Below are positions 44,563 to 56,681 of a stretch of 64,000 nt of DNA, piece by piece. Numbering within the stretch: position 1 is the stretch's first letter; the number at the start of each line of letters is the position of its first letter. The notes below the pieces were generated by a model that worked only from the letters and a program-made list of their open reading frames with translations, ran no database searches and was not told where the DNA came from. Source of the DNA: Aquibium pacificus. GTDB lineage: Bacteria > Pseudomonadota > Alphaproteobacteria > Rhizobiales > Rhizobiaceae. The stretch spans positions 496,001 to 560,000 of the forward strand of contig NZ_JBDPGJ010000005.1 of the NCBI RefSeq assembly GCF_040839445.1. The letters are read 5' to 3'. Made by a program: the position numbers and the translations under genes.

Positions 44563-45070
44563 GGACGGGATCTCCGGCCTGTGGAAATCTGTCGTTGGCC
44601 ATCCACGCATTCCCCGCTTTCCACAGCCCGCCGCGGATTGCGGCGTGACGATGACGGTCCTAACGTAAGGGCATCTCAGGCGCTCGGAGGCCTCGCAGGG
44701 ACCGCGGGAACCAGCCAAGGAGCAAAGCCTGGGGCCGTACCGGAAGCCGGTTCGTGGCGGGTCCGCCCGTCGCGACGCGGCAACCAGGGTCCGACGGATA
44801 CGCCGACGCGGTCTGGAACGCGGAAGGCGAAGCCGATGCTGCCATGAAGGCCGGTCAAGTCCTTCGATGGCGCGCCTGCGGAACCTTTTCGGGGAAAGCG
44901 GGCGAGGTGCCGGAAATCGCGAATTCCTAGCGGACCAGCGTTCTTCGGGACCCTCAGCATCGGAAACCCGATTCGGGCGGCGCTTCTTTGGAGGCCCGCG
45001 CGGGGCCAGGGAACCGATCTGGACAGGGAGGCACTGGGAGCGATCTCAGTGCTTTCCTTGCTTTTGCGGC
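44563..45070. other. 508-bp gap without a supported gene; inverted repeats
   Basis: I see no convincing coding or RNA gene here. A 9-bp inverted repeat CTGTGGAAA (44579-44587) / TTTCCACAG (44618-44626) lies just after the cupin stop. A hairpin GCACTG/CAGTGC (45031-45036, 45047-45052), followed on the plus strand by a T-rich stretch (45053-45065), could be a terminator between the cupin side and the convergent P450 gene. The rest is GC-rich and may be decayed coding DNA. Confidence 0.5.
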
Positions 45071-46324
45071 TTACCAGCGGCAATCGAGCTTCTCCAGCCC
45101 GTGGAAATGGTAGGTGGCCCGATAAGCCGGCTCCTGGGCGAGACGAAGACCCGGAAGCCGGTCGAACAGGACCGACAGCGCCACTTCCATCTCCAGCCTC
45201 GCGAGCGGCGCGCCGATGCAGAAGTGGATGCCGGCGCCGAAGGAGACGTTCTTCTGGTCGATGCGCCCGGGATCGAATCGGTCGGGCTCGGAATAGGCTC
45301 GAGGATCGCGATTGGCGGCGCCCAGCAGCAGCCCGATCTGCTCGCCCGGCCGGACCGTGACACCGGGTTCGATCTCGACCGTCTGATAGGTGTAGCGACG
45401 GAACATGTGCAGCGGCGCGTCGTGGCGGATGCATTCCTCGACGGTCGCCGCCGCAGCTCCCGGCCCGGCGAAAAAGCGGCGCGGGTCGCCGCCCTGGTGC
45501 AGGATCGCGCGGATGGCGTTGCCGATCTGGTGGACCGTCGCCTCGTGGCCCGCGTTCAGGAGCTGGATGGCCGACGCCGTCAGCTCGGCATCCGACAGCC
45601 TGTCGCCGCCGTCCCGCGCCGCGATCAACACGGAGAGCAGGTCGTCTCCGGGTGTCTTGCGCCGCTCCTCGACATAGCCGGTGAGGAAATCGGCGAATTC
45701 GCGCGCCGCTGTGTTGGCGCGCACCTCGACCTCGCGGGTACGGCCGAACATGTGCATGGCGACCATGTCGTGAGACCAGTGGAGCAGTTGGTCGTTCATG
45801 CTGGCGGGAACGCCGAGCATCTCGGCAATCACGGTGATCGGCACCGGCGTGGCGAACGTGGGAAGAAGATCGGCCTCGCCGTCGACCTCTATGCTGTCGA
45901 CCAGGGCGTGGGACAGGCTCTCGATCATCGGCCGCAGCCGTTCCACCTGCCGCGAGACGAAGGCACGGTTTACCAGCGTGCGAAGGCGCGTATGCGCGGG
46001 CGGTTCCAGCTCCAGCATCGAATGGGAGGAGAAGGCATCGAAATCGACGAGGTGATCGCGCGGGCCGGCATAGCCGTCCTCCGCCGCGCCCTCCGGCTTC
46101 TCGCGCCCGAAACGCCGGTCGCGCAGGAGACGGTTGACGTCGTCATGACCGGCGAAGCACCAGAAACCGTACTCCTGCCAGAAGAAGGTCGGAGCGTGGG
46201 CGTGGAGGAAGGCGTAGGCACGGTAGGGATCCTGTACGAACGCCGCGGTATGCGGGTCCAGGCTTGTCTGGCGGCTTCGAGCGTCGAGCGAGAGATAGGA
46301 AGGGGCGTCTAAGACTGGACTCAT
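45071..46324 (-). CDS. Cytochrome P450
   Basis: A 417-residue soluble bacterial P450. The I-helix motif is LNAGHEATVHQ, the K-helix E-x-x-R is in VEECIRHD, and the haem-binding loop FGAGIHFCIGAPLARLE places the thiolate ligand at about Cys369. This resembles the CYP107/CYP199-like class I enzymes that need separate ferredoxin and reductase; none is encoded next to it. It is divergent from an FAD oxidoreductase gene, with a 99-bp spacer. Substrate unknown. Confidence 0.94.
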   Translation of the reverse strand: MSPVLDAPSYLSLDARSRQTSLDPHTAAFVQDPYRAYAFLHAHAPTFFWQEYGFWCFAGHDDVNRLLRDRRFGREKPEGAAEDGYAGPRDHLVDFDAFSSHSMLELEPPAHTRLRTLVNRAFVSRQVERLRPMIESLSHALVDSIEVDGEADLLPTFATPVPITVIAEMLGVPASMNDQLLHWSHDMVAMHMFGRTREVEVRANTAAREFADFLTGYVEERRKTPGDDLLSVLIAARDGGDRLSDAELTASAIQLLNAGHEATVHQIGNAIRAILHQGGDPRRFFAGPGAAAATVEECIRHDAPLHMFRRYTYQTVEIEPGVTVRPGEQIGLLLGAANRDPRAYSEPDRFDPGRIDQKNVSFGAGIHFCIGAPLARLEMEVALSVLFDRLPGLRLAQEPAYRATYHFHGLEKLDCRW

Positions 46325-46423
46325 GCCCGCAGATTAGTGCGGCTTGTTCCTACCGCGCCAGTCCGTAGTGTCATGATCCGGCGCCTTCGGCAGCCTTTCG
46401 CGAAACGGAACGGATACGCACCA

Positions 46424-47527
46424 TTGAACATCATCGTCGTCGGTGCCGGCATTGCCGGCCTTTCCACCGCCTGGTCGCTGACGAAGCGGGGGCACGAGGT
46501 GACCCTGATCGAGCAGGTTAGCATCCCCAATCCGCTCGCCGCGTCGGGGGATCACCACAGGATCATCCGCCGCGCCTATCCGTCCGGCACCGGCTACGGC
46601 CGTGCGATTACCGAGGCCTACGAGGCCTGGGACGAGATGTGGGCGGATCTCGGTGAGAGTCACCTCGACCCGCGCGGCTTCCTTTGCGTGTCACGCGAAG
46701 CCGGCGATGAGGCAGAGGACTATCTGGAGGGACTGAAGGCGGGCGGCTTTCGCTTCGAGATGTTCTCGCCCGAAGAGGCGGCGGGGCGCTGGACGTTCCT
46801 CGACGCCGCCACAATCCGCTACGCCTATTTCTCGCCCGAGGGCGGCGCGCTGCACTGCCGGCGCATCGCATCCGGGCTTGCCGCCTGGCTGAGGACGCAC
46901 GGCGCCACCGTTCTCGAAAACACCCGCGTTAGCGCCGTCGATCCGGTCGCGGGAACCGTCACCACCGGCGCGGGAGAAAAACTGTCGGCCGACTGGGTGG
47001 TGGTCACCGCCGGCGCCTGGGTGACGAAGCTCTTCCCCGACCTCGTCTCCGACCTCAAGACCTACCGCACTGCCGTCGTCTATCTCAAACCGCCCGCCGA
47101 CCTGAAGGAAGAATGGCGGACGGCGCCGGTCATCCTCGACGTCGGCGGCCAGACCGACGGCTACATCATTCCGCCGTCGGGCGAGGGCGGGCTGAAGTTC
47201 GGTTCGGGCCTGCACAAGTTTGCCTCCGCGGACGCCGATGCACGCCGTGTACCCGAACCGGGCGAGGGCGACGCCATCCGCGATCTGTTTTCGCCTCCCA
47301 TGGTGCGGCTCGACGAATATAGGGTGGAGAATGTCGTCACCTGCGCCTACACCTTCACCGCCGACGAGCGCTTCTTCGCGGACGAGCGCGGAAAGTGCCT
47401 GATCGTCTCGGCCTGCTCGGGGCACGGCTACAAGTTCGGCGCGGCGGTGGGGCGGCGTGTGGCGACACATGTCGATCGACCCGACCTTCCGGGGCTGCTT
47501 GCCTGGCTCCGAGCCGAGGCCGGGTAA
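46424..47527 (+). CDS. FAD-dependent oxidoreductase (DAO / sarcosine oxidase-like)
   Basis: About 367 residues if started at TTG 46424, which puts the dinucleotide-binding motif (NIIVVGAGIAGLSTAWSLTKRG) at the very N-terminus as in relatives; ATG 46373 would add 17 residues. Other DAO features are the ADWVVVTAGAWV strand and the C-terminal ACSGHGYKFGAAVGRRVA loop. It looks closest to monomeric sarcosine or N-methyltryptophan oxidases, which lack the electron-transfer chain of dehydrogenases. It is divergent from the P450 gene and could act in the same pathway. Confidence 0.85.
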   Translation: MNIIVVGAGIAGLSTAWSLTKRGHEVTLIEQVSIPNPLAASGDHHRIIRRAYPSGTGYGRAITEAYEAWDEMWADLGESHLDPRGFLCVSREAGDEAEDYLEGLKAGGFRFEMFSPEEAAGRWTFLDAATIRYAYFSPEGGALHCRRIASGLAAWLRTHGATVLENTRVSAVDPVAGTVTTGAGEKLSADWVVVTAGAWVTKLFPDLVSDLKTYRTAVVYLKPPADLKEEWRTAPVILDVGGQTDGYIIPPSGEGGLKFGSGLHKFASADADARRVPEPGEGDAIRDLFSPPMVRLDEYRVENVVTCAYTFTADERFFADERGKCLIVSACSGHGYKFGAAVGRRVATHVDRPDLPGLLAWLRAEAG

Positions 47528-47567
47528 ACCATCCGCCCGCTTTGGCGTCAGCAATGTTTCGCTCGCC

Positions 47568-47597
47568 CTTGCGCGAGCGGGATGCGGCGCCTTATCT
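47568..47597 (+). promoter_or_regulatory. Candidate sigma-32 (RpoH) promoter of clpP
   Basis: CTTG at 47568-47571 and CTTATCT at 47591-47597, with a 19-bp spacer, resemble the alphaproteobacterial heat-shock promoter pattern (CTTG, then CYTATNT). The site lies about 70 bp before the clpP ATG. The spacer is slightly long, so this is a suggestion only. Confidence 0.35.
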
Positions 47598-47667
47598 AGC
47601 GCGAACAAGTCACTTGCCGATTCCGCAGTTTCATGCGCCCGAATCGCTCCCACGAAGGAAACGTCCA

Positions 47668-48300
47668 ATGAGAGATCCCGTCGAAACCGCGATGAACCTC
47701 GTTCCGATGGTTGTCGAGCAGACGAACCGGGGCGAGCGGGCCTATGACATCTTCTCCCGGCTGCTCAAGGAGCGCATCATCTTCATTACCGGGCCGATCG
47801 AGGACGGCATGGCGACGCTCGTGTGCGCCCAGCTTCTGTTCCTCGAGGCCGAGAACCCGAAGAAGGAGATCTCGCTCTACATCAACTCGCCTGGCGGCGT
47901 GGTGACGAGCGGCATGGCGATCTACGACACGATGGAGTTCATCAAGCCGGCGGTGTCGACGTTGTGCGTCGGCCAGGCCGCGTCCATGGGTTCGCTGCTT
48001 CTGTGCGCCGGCCACAAGGACATGCGTTTCGCCACGCCGAACGCGCGCATCATGGTTCACCAGCCGTCGGGCGGCTTCTCGGGACAGGCCTCCGACATCG
48101 AGCGCCACGCCCAGGACATCATCAAGCTGAAGCGACGCCTCAACGAGGTCTACGTCAAGCACACCGGGCAGGACTACGAGGTCATCGAGCGGACGCTCGA
48201 CCGCGATCATTTCATGACGTCCGAAGAGGCGCGGGAATTCGGACTGATCGACAAGGTGATCTCGACGCGCCAGGCGATCGAGGCAGCGCCGGCGACCTGA
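47668..48300 (+). CDS. clpP: ATP-dependent Clp protease proteolytic subunit
   Basis: A 210-residue ClpP. The catalytic triad is visible: Ser106 (GQAASMGSLLL), His131 (MVHQPSGG) and Asp180 (LDRDHFMT). ATG 47668 has GAAGGAAA upstream. ClpP forms two heptameric rings that degrade proteins fed by ClpX. The sequence has the normal length and the usual neighbour clpX 299 bp downstream. Confidence 0.97.
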   Translation: MRDPVETAMNLVPMVVEQTNRGERAYDIFSRLLKERIIFITGPIEDGMATLVCAQLLFLEAENPKKEISLYINSPGGVVTSGMAIYDTMEFIKPAVSTLCVGQAASMGSLLLCAGHKDMRFATPNARIMVHQPSGGFSGQASDIERHAQDIIKLKRRLNEVYVKHTGQDYEVIERTLDRDHFMTSEEAREFGLIDKVISTRQAIEAAPAT

Positions 48301-48331
48301 TCTTCCGCGGCATTGGGGCCATCCACGCGCG

Positions 48332-48361
48332 ATGCCGCATTTTTGAAACATTCTGCGGCAT
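48332..48361 (+). terminator. Hairpin after clpP, possible terminator
   Basis: An 8-bp perfect stem ATGCCGCA (48332-48339) / TGCGGCAT (48354-48361) with an AT-rich 14-nt loop lies 32 nt after the clpP stop. It is followed by TTCTG rather than a clean T-run. It may attenuate rather than stop transcription into clpX. The rest of the 299-bp spacer (to 48599) shows no gene. Confidence 0.4.
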
Positions 48362-48599
48362 TTCTGTCACATATAGGTGTTCCCACGGGGCTGGCAGCGG
48401 CCTACGTTAAGCCTATGTTGAGTTCCCGGGGGATAGCCTCGGCCTGTTTTGGCGAATCGTTGCTGCGCCTCGTGTTTTGTGTATCGTTCGAAGGTGCCGG
48501 GGCCTGCATGCAGGATCAGGAGGCGGCACGCTTGACCGTCGGACGGCTAAGCCCTGAAGTCGGGCAACCGGCCGGCAGGGACTGAAAGGACTGGAAGGC

Positions 48600-49874
<1,275 letters not shown>

Positions 49875-50250
49875 AGCGGGTCCCGCGACTGACGTTCCTT
49901 TCCGGCGGCGAAGCGTGCCGTTCGTCCGAGTGCAGATTGCGTCGCGGTCAGCGGCGCTATCGCGATCCTGATCCTCGTCGCTACCCGGTTCCGCTACAGT
50001 CTCCGGATGCGGCGTCCAGCCTTCCTGACGCAGGGCGCGAGGCCTGCCGAGGGCATCCGCACGGCGCCCTTTCCCGGCCGGCGCGGGCACTTGATCTTTG
50101 TCGGATGCGACGCCAATTAACGATTATCGGACCGGTCGATCTTCACGTGCTGTCGAGCACTCCCAACTCGTGGATAGGCGTGGAGCAACACCGGGGCTAC
50201 AATGAGATTCGCGGTTGGCTCATGGCGGCCGTGAAGTGAAAGGCAAGACA
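49875..50250. other. 376-bp clpX-lon spacer
   Basis: No gene is supported in this stretch. It turns AT-richer from about 50090, where CTTG (50090-50093) and a CCAATTA-like sequence 19 bp later could be a weak heat-shock promoter for lon. No terminator with a T-run was seen after clpX. Confidence 0.4.
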
Positions 50251-52665
50251 ATGTCCAAGACAACTCGACCAACCTCGTCGAACGGCGTCTACGCAGTCCT
50301 CCCGCTGCGCGATATCGTCGTCTTCCCGCACATGATCGTGCCGCTTTTCGTGGGTCGCGAGAAGTCGATCAAGGCGCTCGAAGAGGTGATGGGGGCCGAC
50401 AAGCAGATCCTGCTCGCCACCCAGATGAACGCTTCGGACGACGACCCGGAGCCGAACGCAATCTACGACGTCGGCACGCTGGCGAACGTCCTCCAGCTTC
50501 TGAAGCTTCCCGACGGCACCGTGAAGGTGCTCGTTGAAGGAACCTCCCGTGCGCGCATCTCGTCCTTCACCGACCGGGCAGACTTCCACGAGGTCCATGC
50601 CGATGCGCTTCCCGAGCCGGAGGAGGAGGAGGTCGAGATCGAGGCGCTCGCGCGTTCGGTCGTCTCCGACTTCGAGAACTATGTGAAGCTGAACAAGAAG
50701 ATCTCGCCTGAGGTCGTCGGTGCGGCCGGGCAGATCGAGGACTATTCCAAGCTCGCCGACACGATCGCCTCACACCTGGCGATCAAGATTCCCGAGAAGC
50801 AGGAAATGCTTGCCACGCTCTCCGTTCGGGAGCGGCTCGAGAAGGCCATGGGCTTCATGGAGGCCGAGATCTCGGTGCTGCAGGTGGAGAAGCGCATCCG
50901 CTCGCGCGTCAAGCGCCAGATGGAGAAGACCCAGCGCGAGTACTACCTCAACGAGCAGATGAAGGCGATCCAGAAGGAACTCGGCGAGGGCGAGGACGGC
51001 CGCGACGAGGCAGCCGAACTCGAGGAGCGCATCAAGAAGACCAAGCTCTCCAAGGAGGCCCGTGACAAGGCCAATGCCGAGTTGAAGAAGCTGCGGTCCA
51101 TGTCGCCGATGTCGGCCGAATCCACGGTGGTGCGCAACTACCTGGATTGGCTGCTGTCGATACCGTGGGGCAAGAACTCGAAGGTCAAGCAGGACCTCAA
51201 TTTCGCACAGGACGTGCTCGATACCGATCATTTCGGCCTCGACAAGGTCAAGGAACGGATCGTCGAGTACCTGGCGGTTCAGAGCCGGCAGAAGAAGCTC
51301 AAGGGGCCGATCTTGTGCCTGGTAGGGCCTCCCGGCGTCGGCAAGACCTCGCTCGGCAAGTCGATCGCCAAGGCAACCGGACGCGAGTTCGTACGCATGG
51401 CGCTCGGTGGCGTGCGCGACGAGGCCGAGATCCGCGGTCACCGCCGCACCTATATCGGCTCGATGCCCGGCAAGGTCATCCAGTCGATGAAGAAGGCCAA
51501 GAAGTCCAACCCGCTCTTCCTGCTCGACGAGATCGACAAGATGGGCATGGATTTCCGCGGCGATCCGTCCTCGGCCCTGCTGGAGGTGCTGGATCCGGAG
51601 CAGAACTCGACCTTCATGGACCACTATCTTGAGGTTGAGTACGATCTGTCGAGCGTCATGTTCGTGACGACGGCCAATACGCTGAACATCCCGCCGGCCC
51701 TGATGGACCGCATGGAGATCATCCGTATTGCCGGCTACACGGAGGATGAGAAGGTCGAGATCGCCAAGCGGCATCTGATGCCGAAGGCTATCCGCGACCA
51801 TGCGCTGAAGGACGGCGAGTTCTCGGTGGCGGACGAGGCGATCCGGGCGATCATCCAGACCTACACGCGGGAAGCCGGCGTACGCAGCCTGGAGCGCGAA
51901 CTGATGAAGCTCGCGCGCAAGGCCGTGACCGAGATCCTGAGGACGAAGAAGGAATCCGTCGACATCACGCAGGACAATCTGTCCGACTACCTCGGCGTGC
52001 CGCGGTTCCGCTTCGGTCAGGTCGAGGGCGAGGATCAGCTCGGCGTCGTCACCGGGCTTGCATGGACCGAGGTCGGCGGCGAACTGCTGACGATCGAGGG
52101 TGTCATGATGCCCGGCAAGGGCAAGATGACCGTCACGGGCAACCTGAAGGACGTCATGAAGGAGTCCATCTCGGCGGCGGCATCCTATGTCCGCTCGCGG
52201 GCGATCGACTTCGGCGTGGAACCGCCGCTCTTCGACAAGCGCGACATCCACGTGCACGTGCCGGAGGGCGCGACACCCAAGGACGGTCCGTCCGCGGGTG
52301 TGGCGATGGTCACCGCCATCGTATCCATCCTGACCGGGATCCCCGTGCACAAGGATGTGGCGATGACGGGCGAGATCACGCTGCGCGGTCGCGTTCTGCC
52401 GATCGGCGGGCTGAAGGAAAAGCTTCTCGCGGCCCTTCGCGGCGGCATCAAGAAGGTGCTGATCCCCGAGGAGAACGCCAAGGATCTGGCGGATATCCCC
52501 GAGAACGTGAAGAGCGGCCTGGAGATCATCCCGGTCAGCCGGGTCGGCGAGGTTCTGCAGCATGCATTGCTGCGCATGCCTGAGCCGATCGAGTGGGTCG
52601 AGCCCATCGAGGCGGCCAAGAAGCCGGCGGGTGAGGAGGCAGGAGCTGCTTCCCTGGCTCACTGA
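50251..52665 (+). CDS. lon: ATP-dependent protease Lon (LonA)
   Basis: An 804-residue LonA. The N-terminal substrate-binding domain (about 13-205) is followed by a coiled-coil helix, the AAA+ domain with Walker A GPPGVGKTS and Walker B FLLDEIDKM, and the peptidase domain with the Ser681-Lys724 dyad (KDGPSAGVAM and GLKEKLLAAL). It degrades damaged and regulatory proteins. ATG 50251 has AAAGG upstream; a 12-codon upstream extension is not family-like. A strong terminator follows the gene. Confidence 0.98.
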   Translation: MSKTTRPTSSNGVYAVLPLRDIVVFPHMIVPLFVGREKSIKALEEVMGADKQILLATQMNASDDDPEPNAIYDVGTLANVLQLLKLPDGTVKVLVEGTSRARISSFTDRADFHEVHADALPEPEEEEVEIEALARSVVSDFENYVKLNKKISPEVVGAAGQIEDYSKLADTIASHLAIKIPEKQEMLATLSVRERLEKAMGFMEAEISVLQVEKRIRSRVKRQMEKTQREYYLNEQMKAIQKELGEGEDGRDEAAELEERIKKTKLSKEARDKANAELKKLRSMSPMSAESTVVRNYLDWLLSIPWGKNSKVKQDLNFAQDVLDTDHFGLDKVKERIVEYLAVQSRQKKLKGPILCLVGPPGVGKTSLGKSIAKATGREFVRMALGGVRDEAEIRGHRRTYIGSMPGKVIQSMKKAKKSNPLFLLDEIDKMGMDFRGDPSSALLEVLDPEQNSTFMDHYLEVEYDLSSVMFVTTANTLNIPPALMDRMEIIRIAGYTEDEKVEIAKRHLMPKAIRDHALKDGEFSVADEAIRAIIQTYTREAGVRSLERELMKLARKAVTEILRTKKESVDITQDNLSDYLGVPRFRFGQVEGEDQLGVVTGLAWTEVGGELLTIEGVMMPGKGKMTVTGNLKDVMKESISAAASYVRSRAIDFGVEPPLFDKRDIHVHVPEGATPKDGPSAGVAMVTAIVSILTGIPVHKDVAMTGEITLRGRVLPIGGLKEKLLAALRGGIKKVLIPEENAKDLADIPENVKSGLEIIPVSRVGEVLQHALLRMPEPIEWVEPIEAAKKPAGEEAGAASLAH

Positions 52666-52692
52666 GCCGGCTGCCCGATGTGACTGCTAATG

Positions 52693-52719
52693 AAGGCCGG
52701 GCCAAGCGCCCGGCCTTTT
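52693..52719 (+). terminator. Rho-independent terminator of lon
   Basis: A perfect 10-bp stem AAGGCCGGGC (52693-52702) / GCCCGGCCTT (52708-52717) with a 5-nt loop ends in TTTT, 28 nt after the lon stop. Confidence 0.88.
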
Positions 52720-52859
52720 CCATTCATCGGGGCAAAAAAACCGCAGGATTCCGGGGTTTTCGCCCATTTGCGGCTTGGTTGTCGCGCGCGATGTCACTAG
52801 AGTCCCGCCGCGACCGTGGAGTCGCAAGAATGCGGTCTATTAAACAATATGAGGATTTC

Positions 52860-53132
52860 ATGAACAAGAACGAACTCGTATCGGCTGTGGCGGAGGCGGC
52901 CAAACTTTCCAAGAGCGACGCTCAGTCTGCTGTGGAAGCTGTTTTTTCGGTGATCACCGGCGAACTCAAGAAGGGCGGCGACGTCCGTCTGGTCGGGTTC
53001 GGCAATTTCGAGGTGTCCAAGCGCGAGGCTTCCACGGGTCGCAACCCGCAGACCGGCGCTCCTGTTCAGATTCCTGCCCGCAACGTGCCGAAGTTTTCGG
53101 CCGGCAAGGGCCTCAAGGACGCCGTCAACTGA
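52860..53132 (+). CDS. hupB: DNA-binding protein HU
   Basis: A 90-residue HU/IHF-fold protein: MNKNELVSAVAEAAKLSKSDA, the GDVRLVGFGNFEVSKREA body, and the DNA-contacting arm GRNPQTGAPVQIPARNVPKF with the conserved Pro. HU is the alphaproteobacterial nucleoid protein. ATG 52860 has GAGG upstream; it lies downstream of lon in the order typical for Rhizobiales. A GC hairpin (53149-53154 with 53172-53177) after the stop lacks a T-run. The spacer to the LysR gene is 154 bp. Confidence 0.97.
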   Translation: MNKNELVSAVAEAAKLSKSDAQSAVEAVFSVITGELKKGGDVRLVGFGNFEVSKREASTGRNPQTGAPVQIPARNVPKFSAGKGLKDAVN

Positions 53133-53286
53133 CCATTCCGACGGGTTTGGAGGGCCGGACGACACCGGACCCCCTCCCTGTTCGCGGCGGAGAGTGCCGT
53201 TTGCTCGGCCAACGGCTCGCCGCGAACCTTCCCGCTCGCGCTGCCATGCCGCCGATCGCGCGGTCCGATGCGCGAGCGGATAGAAC

Positions 53287-54198
53287 ATGATCGACAAGCT
53301 CGAATCCTTCATAGTGCTGGCGAAGACCCAGCATTTCGGGCGCGCCGCCGAGGAACTGGGTGTCACGCAGCCGACGCTTTCGGCCGCCATCAAGCAGCTC
53401 GAGGACATTCTGGGCGTCATGCTGGTTAGGCGGGGCTCCCGCTTCCAGGGGCTGACGCCTGAAGGCGAGCAGGTGCTGGCCTGGGCGCAGCGCATCACCA
53501 GCGACGCGCGCACGATGCGAGAGGAGATGCGGGCCGCGCGATTCGGGCTTTCGGGCCGCCTCAAGATTGCGGCGATCCCCACCGCGCTCGCCATGACGCC
53601 AATGCTGACGACTCCATTTCGCGAAAAGCACCCCGGGGTATCGTTTTCCGTGCTGTCGCGGACCTCGATCGAGGTCCTGTCCATGCTCGGAAATCTCGAT
53701 ATCGACGCGGGCATAACCTACCTCGACAATGAGCCGCTGGGCAACGTCGTGTCGGTACCGCTCTACTCGGAGCGCTACCACCTGATCACCGCCGCCGGTA
53801 ACCCCTATTCGGATCGGCCGAGGATCAGCTGGGCCGAGGTCGCGGAACTGCCGCTATGCCTGCTGACGCCGGACATGCAGAACCGGCGCATCATCGATCT
53901 GCATCTCGCCGAAGCCGGGGCAACGGCGAGGCCGACGCTGGAGTCCAATTCGATGATCGTGCTCTTCTCCCACATCCGCACCGGCAAGTGGTCGTCGATC
54001 ATGCCGATGAACCTGGCCGAGACTTTCGGCTTCGTCGAGCCGATCCGGGCTATCCCCATCGTCGAGCCGGACGCGAGCCATCTGGTCGGTCTTGTGGTGG
54101 CGCGGCGGGAGCCGCATACGCCGCTGGTTGCCGCATTCCTCGAACAGGCGCGTCGGCTCGCGGCCGATCTCGGACCCATGGCTCCATCGAAGCTCTGA
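53287..54198 (+). CDS. LysR-family regulator, probably of the fds operon
   Basis: A 303-residue LTTR: the N-terminal helix-turn-helix (HFGRAAEELGVTQPTLSAAIKQLEDILGVMLVRRG, about 17-51) and a C-terminal inducer-binding domain. It lies directly upstream of fdsG in the same orientation, as the fds regulator does in related bacteria. The 237-bp spacer to fdsG holds a 21-bp dyad with the T-N11-A core expected for an LTTR site. Formate as inducer is inference. Confidence 0.9.
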   Translation: MIDKLESFIVLAKTQHFGRAAEELGVTQPTLSAAIKQLEDILGVMLVRRGSRFQGLTPEGEQVLAWAQRITSDARTMREEMRAARFGLSGRLKIAAIPTALAMTPMLTTPFREKHPGVSFSVLSRTSIEVLSMLGNLDIDAGITYLDNEPLGNVVSVPLYSERYHLITAAGNPYSDRPRISWAEVAELPLCLLTPDMQNRRIIDLHLAEAGATARPTLESNSMIVLFSHIRTGKWSSIMPMNLAETFGFVEPIRAIPIVEPDASHLVGLVVARREPHTPLVAAFLEQARRLAADLGPMAPSKL

Positions 54199-54330
54199 GG
54201 CGCCGTGTCAACCCGGCCCGCTTCAGGCTACGGCGGCCGATTCGTTCGGCCGAATGAACGAGGCTGCGGGGGCTGGCAGAGCAGATAGCCTTGGCCGCGC
54301 GCGACGCCGACGCTGACGTGCAAGGGAGAT

Positions 54331-54351
54331 TCGATAGAAACTTCCTATCGA
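54331..54351. promoter_or_regulatory. Candidate LysR-type operator upstream of fdsG
   Basis: A perfect dyad: TCGATAG (54331-54337), 7-nt centre AAACTTC, CTATCGA (54345-54351). Within it lies T-N11-A, the LTTR recognition core. It starts about 105 bp upstream of the fdsG ATG. A further 12-bp palindrome ATGATAGATCAT is at 54394-54405, near the expected promoter. Confidence 0.55.
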
Positions 54352-54435
54352 CCGACGGATCGGCTTTATTGATTCCGGGACTCCTTTGCGTTCATGATAG
54401 ATCATTCAAGATCATGGACGGGAGGGCGCTGCTCG

Positions 54436-54905
54436 ATGCAGACGCAAGGTACCCAGATCGAGCCCCGCACGACGGAAATCGTCGAGGCGCATTCGGCCCT
54501 TGAGGGACCGCTGCTTCCGATCCTGCTTGGGATACAGGAAGAGTTCGGCTACGTTCCCAGCGAAGCCCTTCCGATCATCGCCGAGAAACTCAATCTCTCC
54601 CGCGCGGAAGTCCACGGGGTCGCGACTTTCTATCACGACTTCCGAAAGCATCCCGCCGGCCGGCACGTCCTGAAACTCTGCCAGGCGGAAGCTTGCCAGT
54701 CGATGGGCTCGGACCAGGTGGCGGCGATGGTCAAATCCGCTCTCGGTATCGGCTTTCACGAAACGGCGGCCGACGGTTCGGTAACCCTCGAGCCGGTCTA
54801 CTGCCTCGGCCTTTGCGCCTGCGCGCCCGCGGCCATGCTGGACGGCGCGGTGATCGGGCGCCTCGATGCCGACATGGTGGATGAGATCGCCGCGGAGGTC
54901 CGCTC

Positions 54906-54909
<4 letters not shown>
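54436..54909 (+). CDS. fdsG: NAD-dependent formate dehydrogenase, gamma subunit
   Basis: A 157-residue NuoE-like protein with the 2Fe-2S thioredoxin-like cysteines in CQAEACQSMG and CLGLCACAPAAM. The N-terminal part has LLPILLGIQEEFGYVPSEAL, as in FdsG/NuoE. It carries electrons between FdsA and FdsB in the soluble formate dehydrogenase. ATG 54436 has GGGAGGG upstream. Its TGA overlaps the GTG of fdsB (GTGA). Confidence 0.93.
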
Positions 54910-56458
<1,549 letters not shown>

Positions 56459-56462
<4 letters not shown>

Positions 56463-56671
56463 CCGAGAAGATCAAGGATCCCGCCTCCTACTTTCCGTCG
56501 ATCGAGAAGACCTACGGTCATCCGATCGAGCACTGGGCGAAGTTGATCCAGTCGAAGCCGGGCATGAAGCACATGGAGATCGTGAACTGGCTGAAAGCCG
56601 AGCACGGTCTTGGACACGGCCACGCCAACGCGCTCGTCGCGCATACGCTGGCAAGCAAGCAGGACGGCTAG
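56459..56671 (+). CDS. DUF4287 protein inserted in the fds operon
   Basis: A 70-residue, soluble, helix-rich protein (IKDPASYFPSIEKTYGHPIEH, then MKHMEIVNWLKAEHGLGHGHANALVAH) with the DUF4287 pattern. Its ATG overlaps the fdsB stop, and its stop lies 10 nt before fdsA, whose ribosome site (AGGAG) follows the TAG directly. So it is co-translated between two subunits of the enzyme. No function is established to my knowledge; a small accessory or assembly role in formate dehydrogenase is inference from position. Confidence 0.9.
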
Positions 56672-56681
56672 GAGCACTCCC

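Noticed and set aside
44676..45434. 252-codon minus-strand frame running from the gap into the P450 gene
   Set aside because: It overlaps the P450 coding frame in another phase and has shadow-like composition (Arg/Pro/Ser-rich).
50770..52662. Long open frame on the minus strand opposite lon
   Set aside because: Same antisense effect; lon is complete with Walker motifs and the Ser-Lys dyad on the plus strand.
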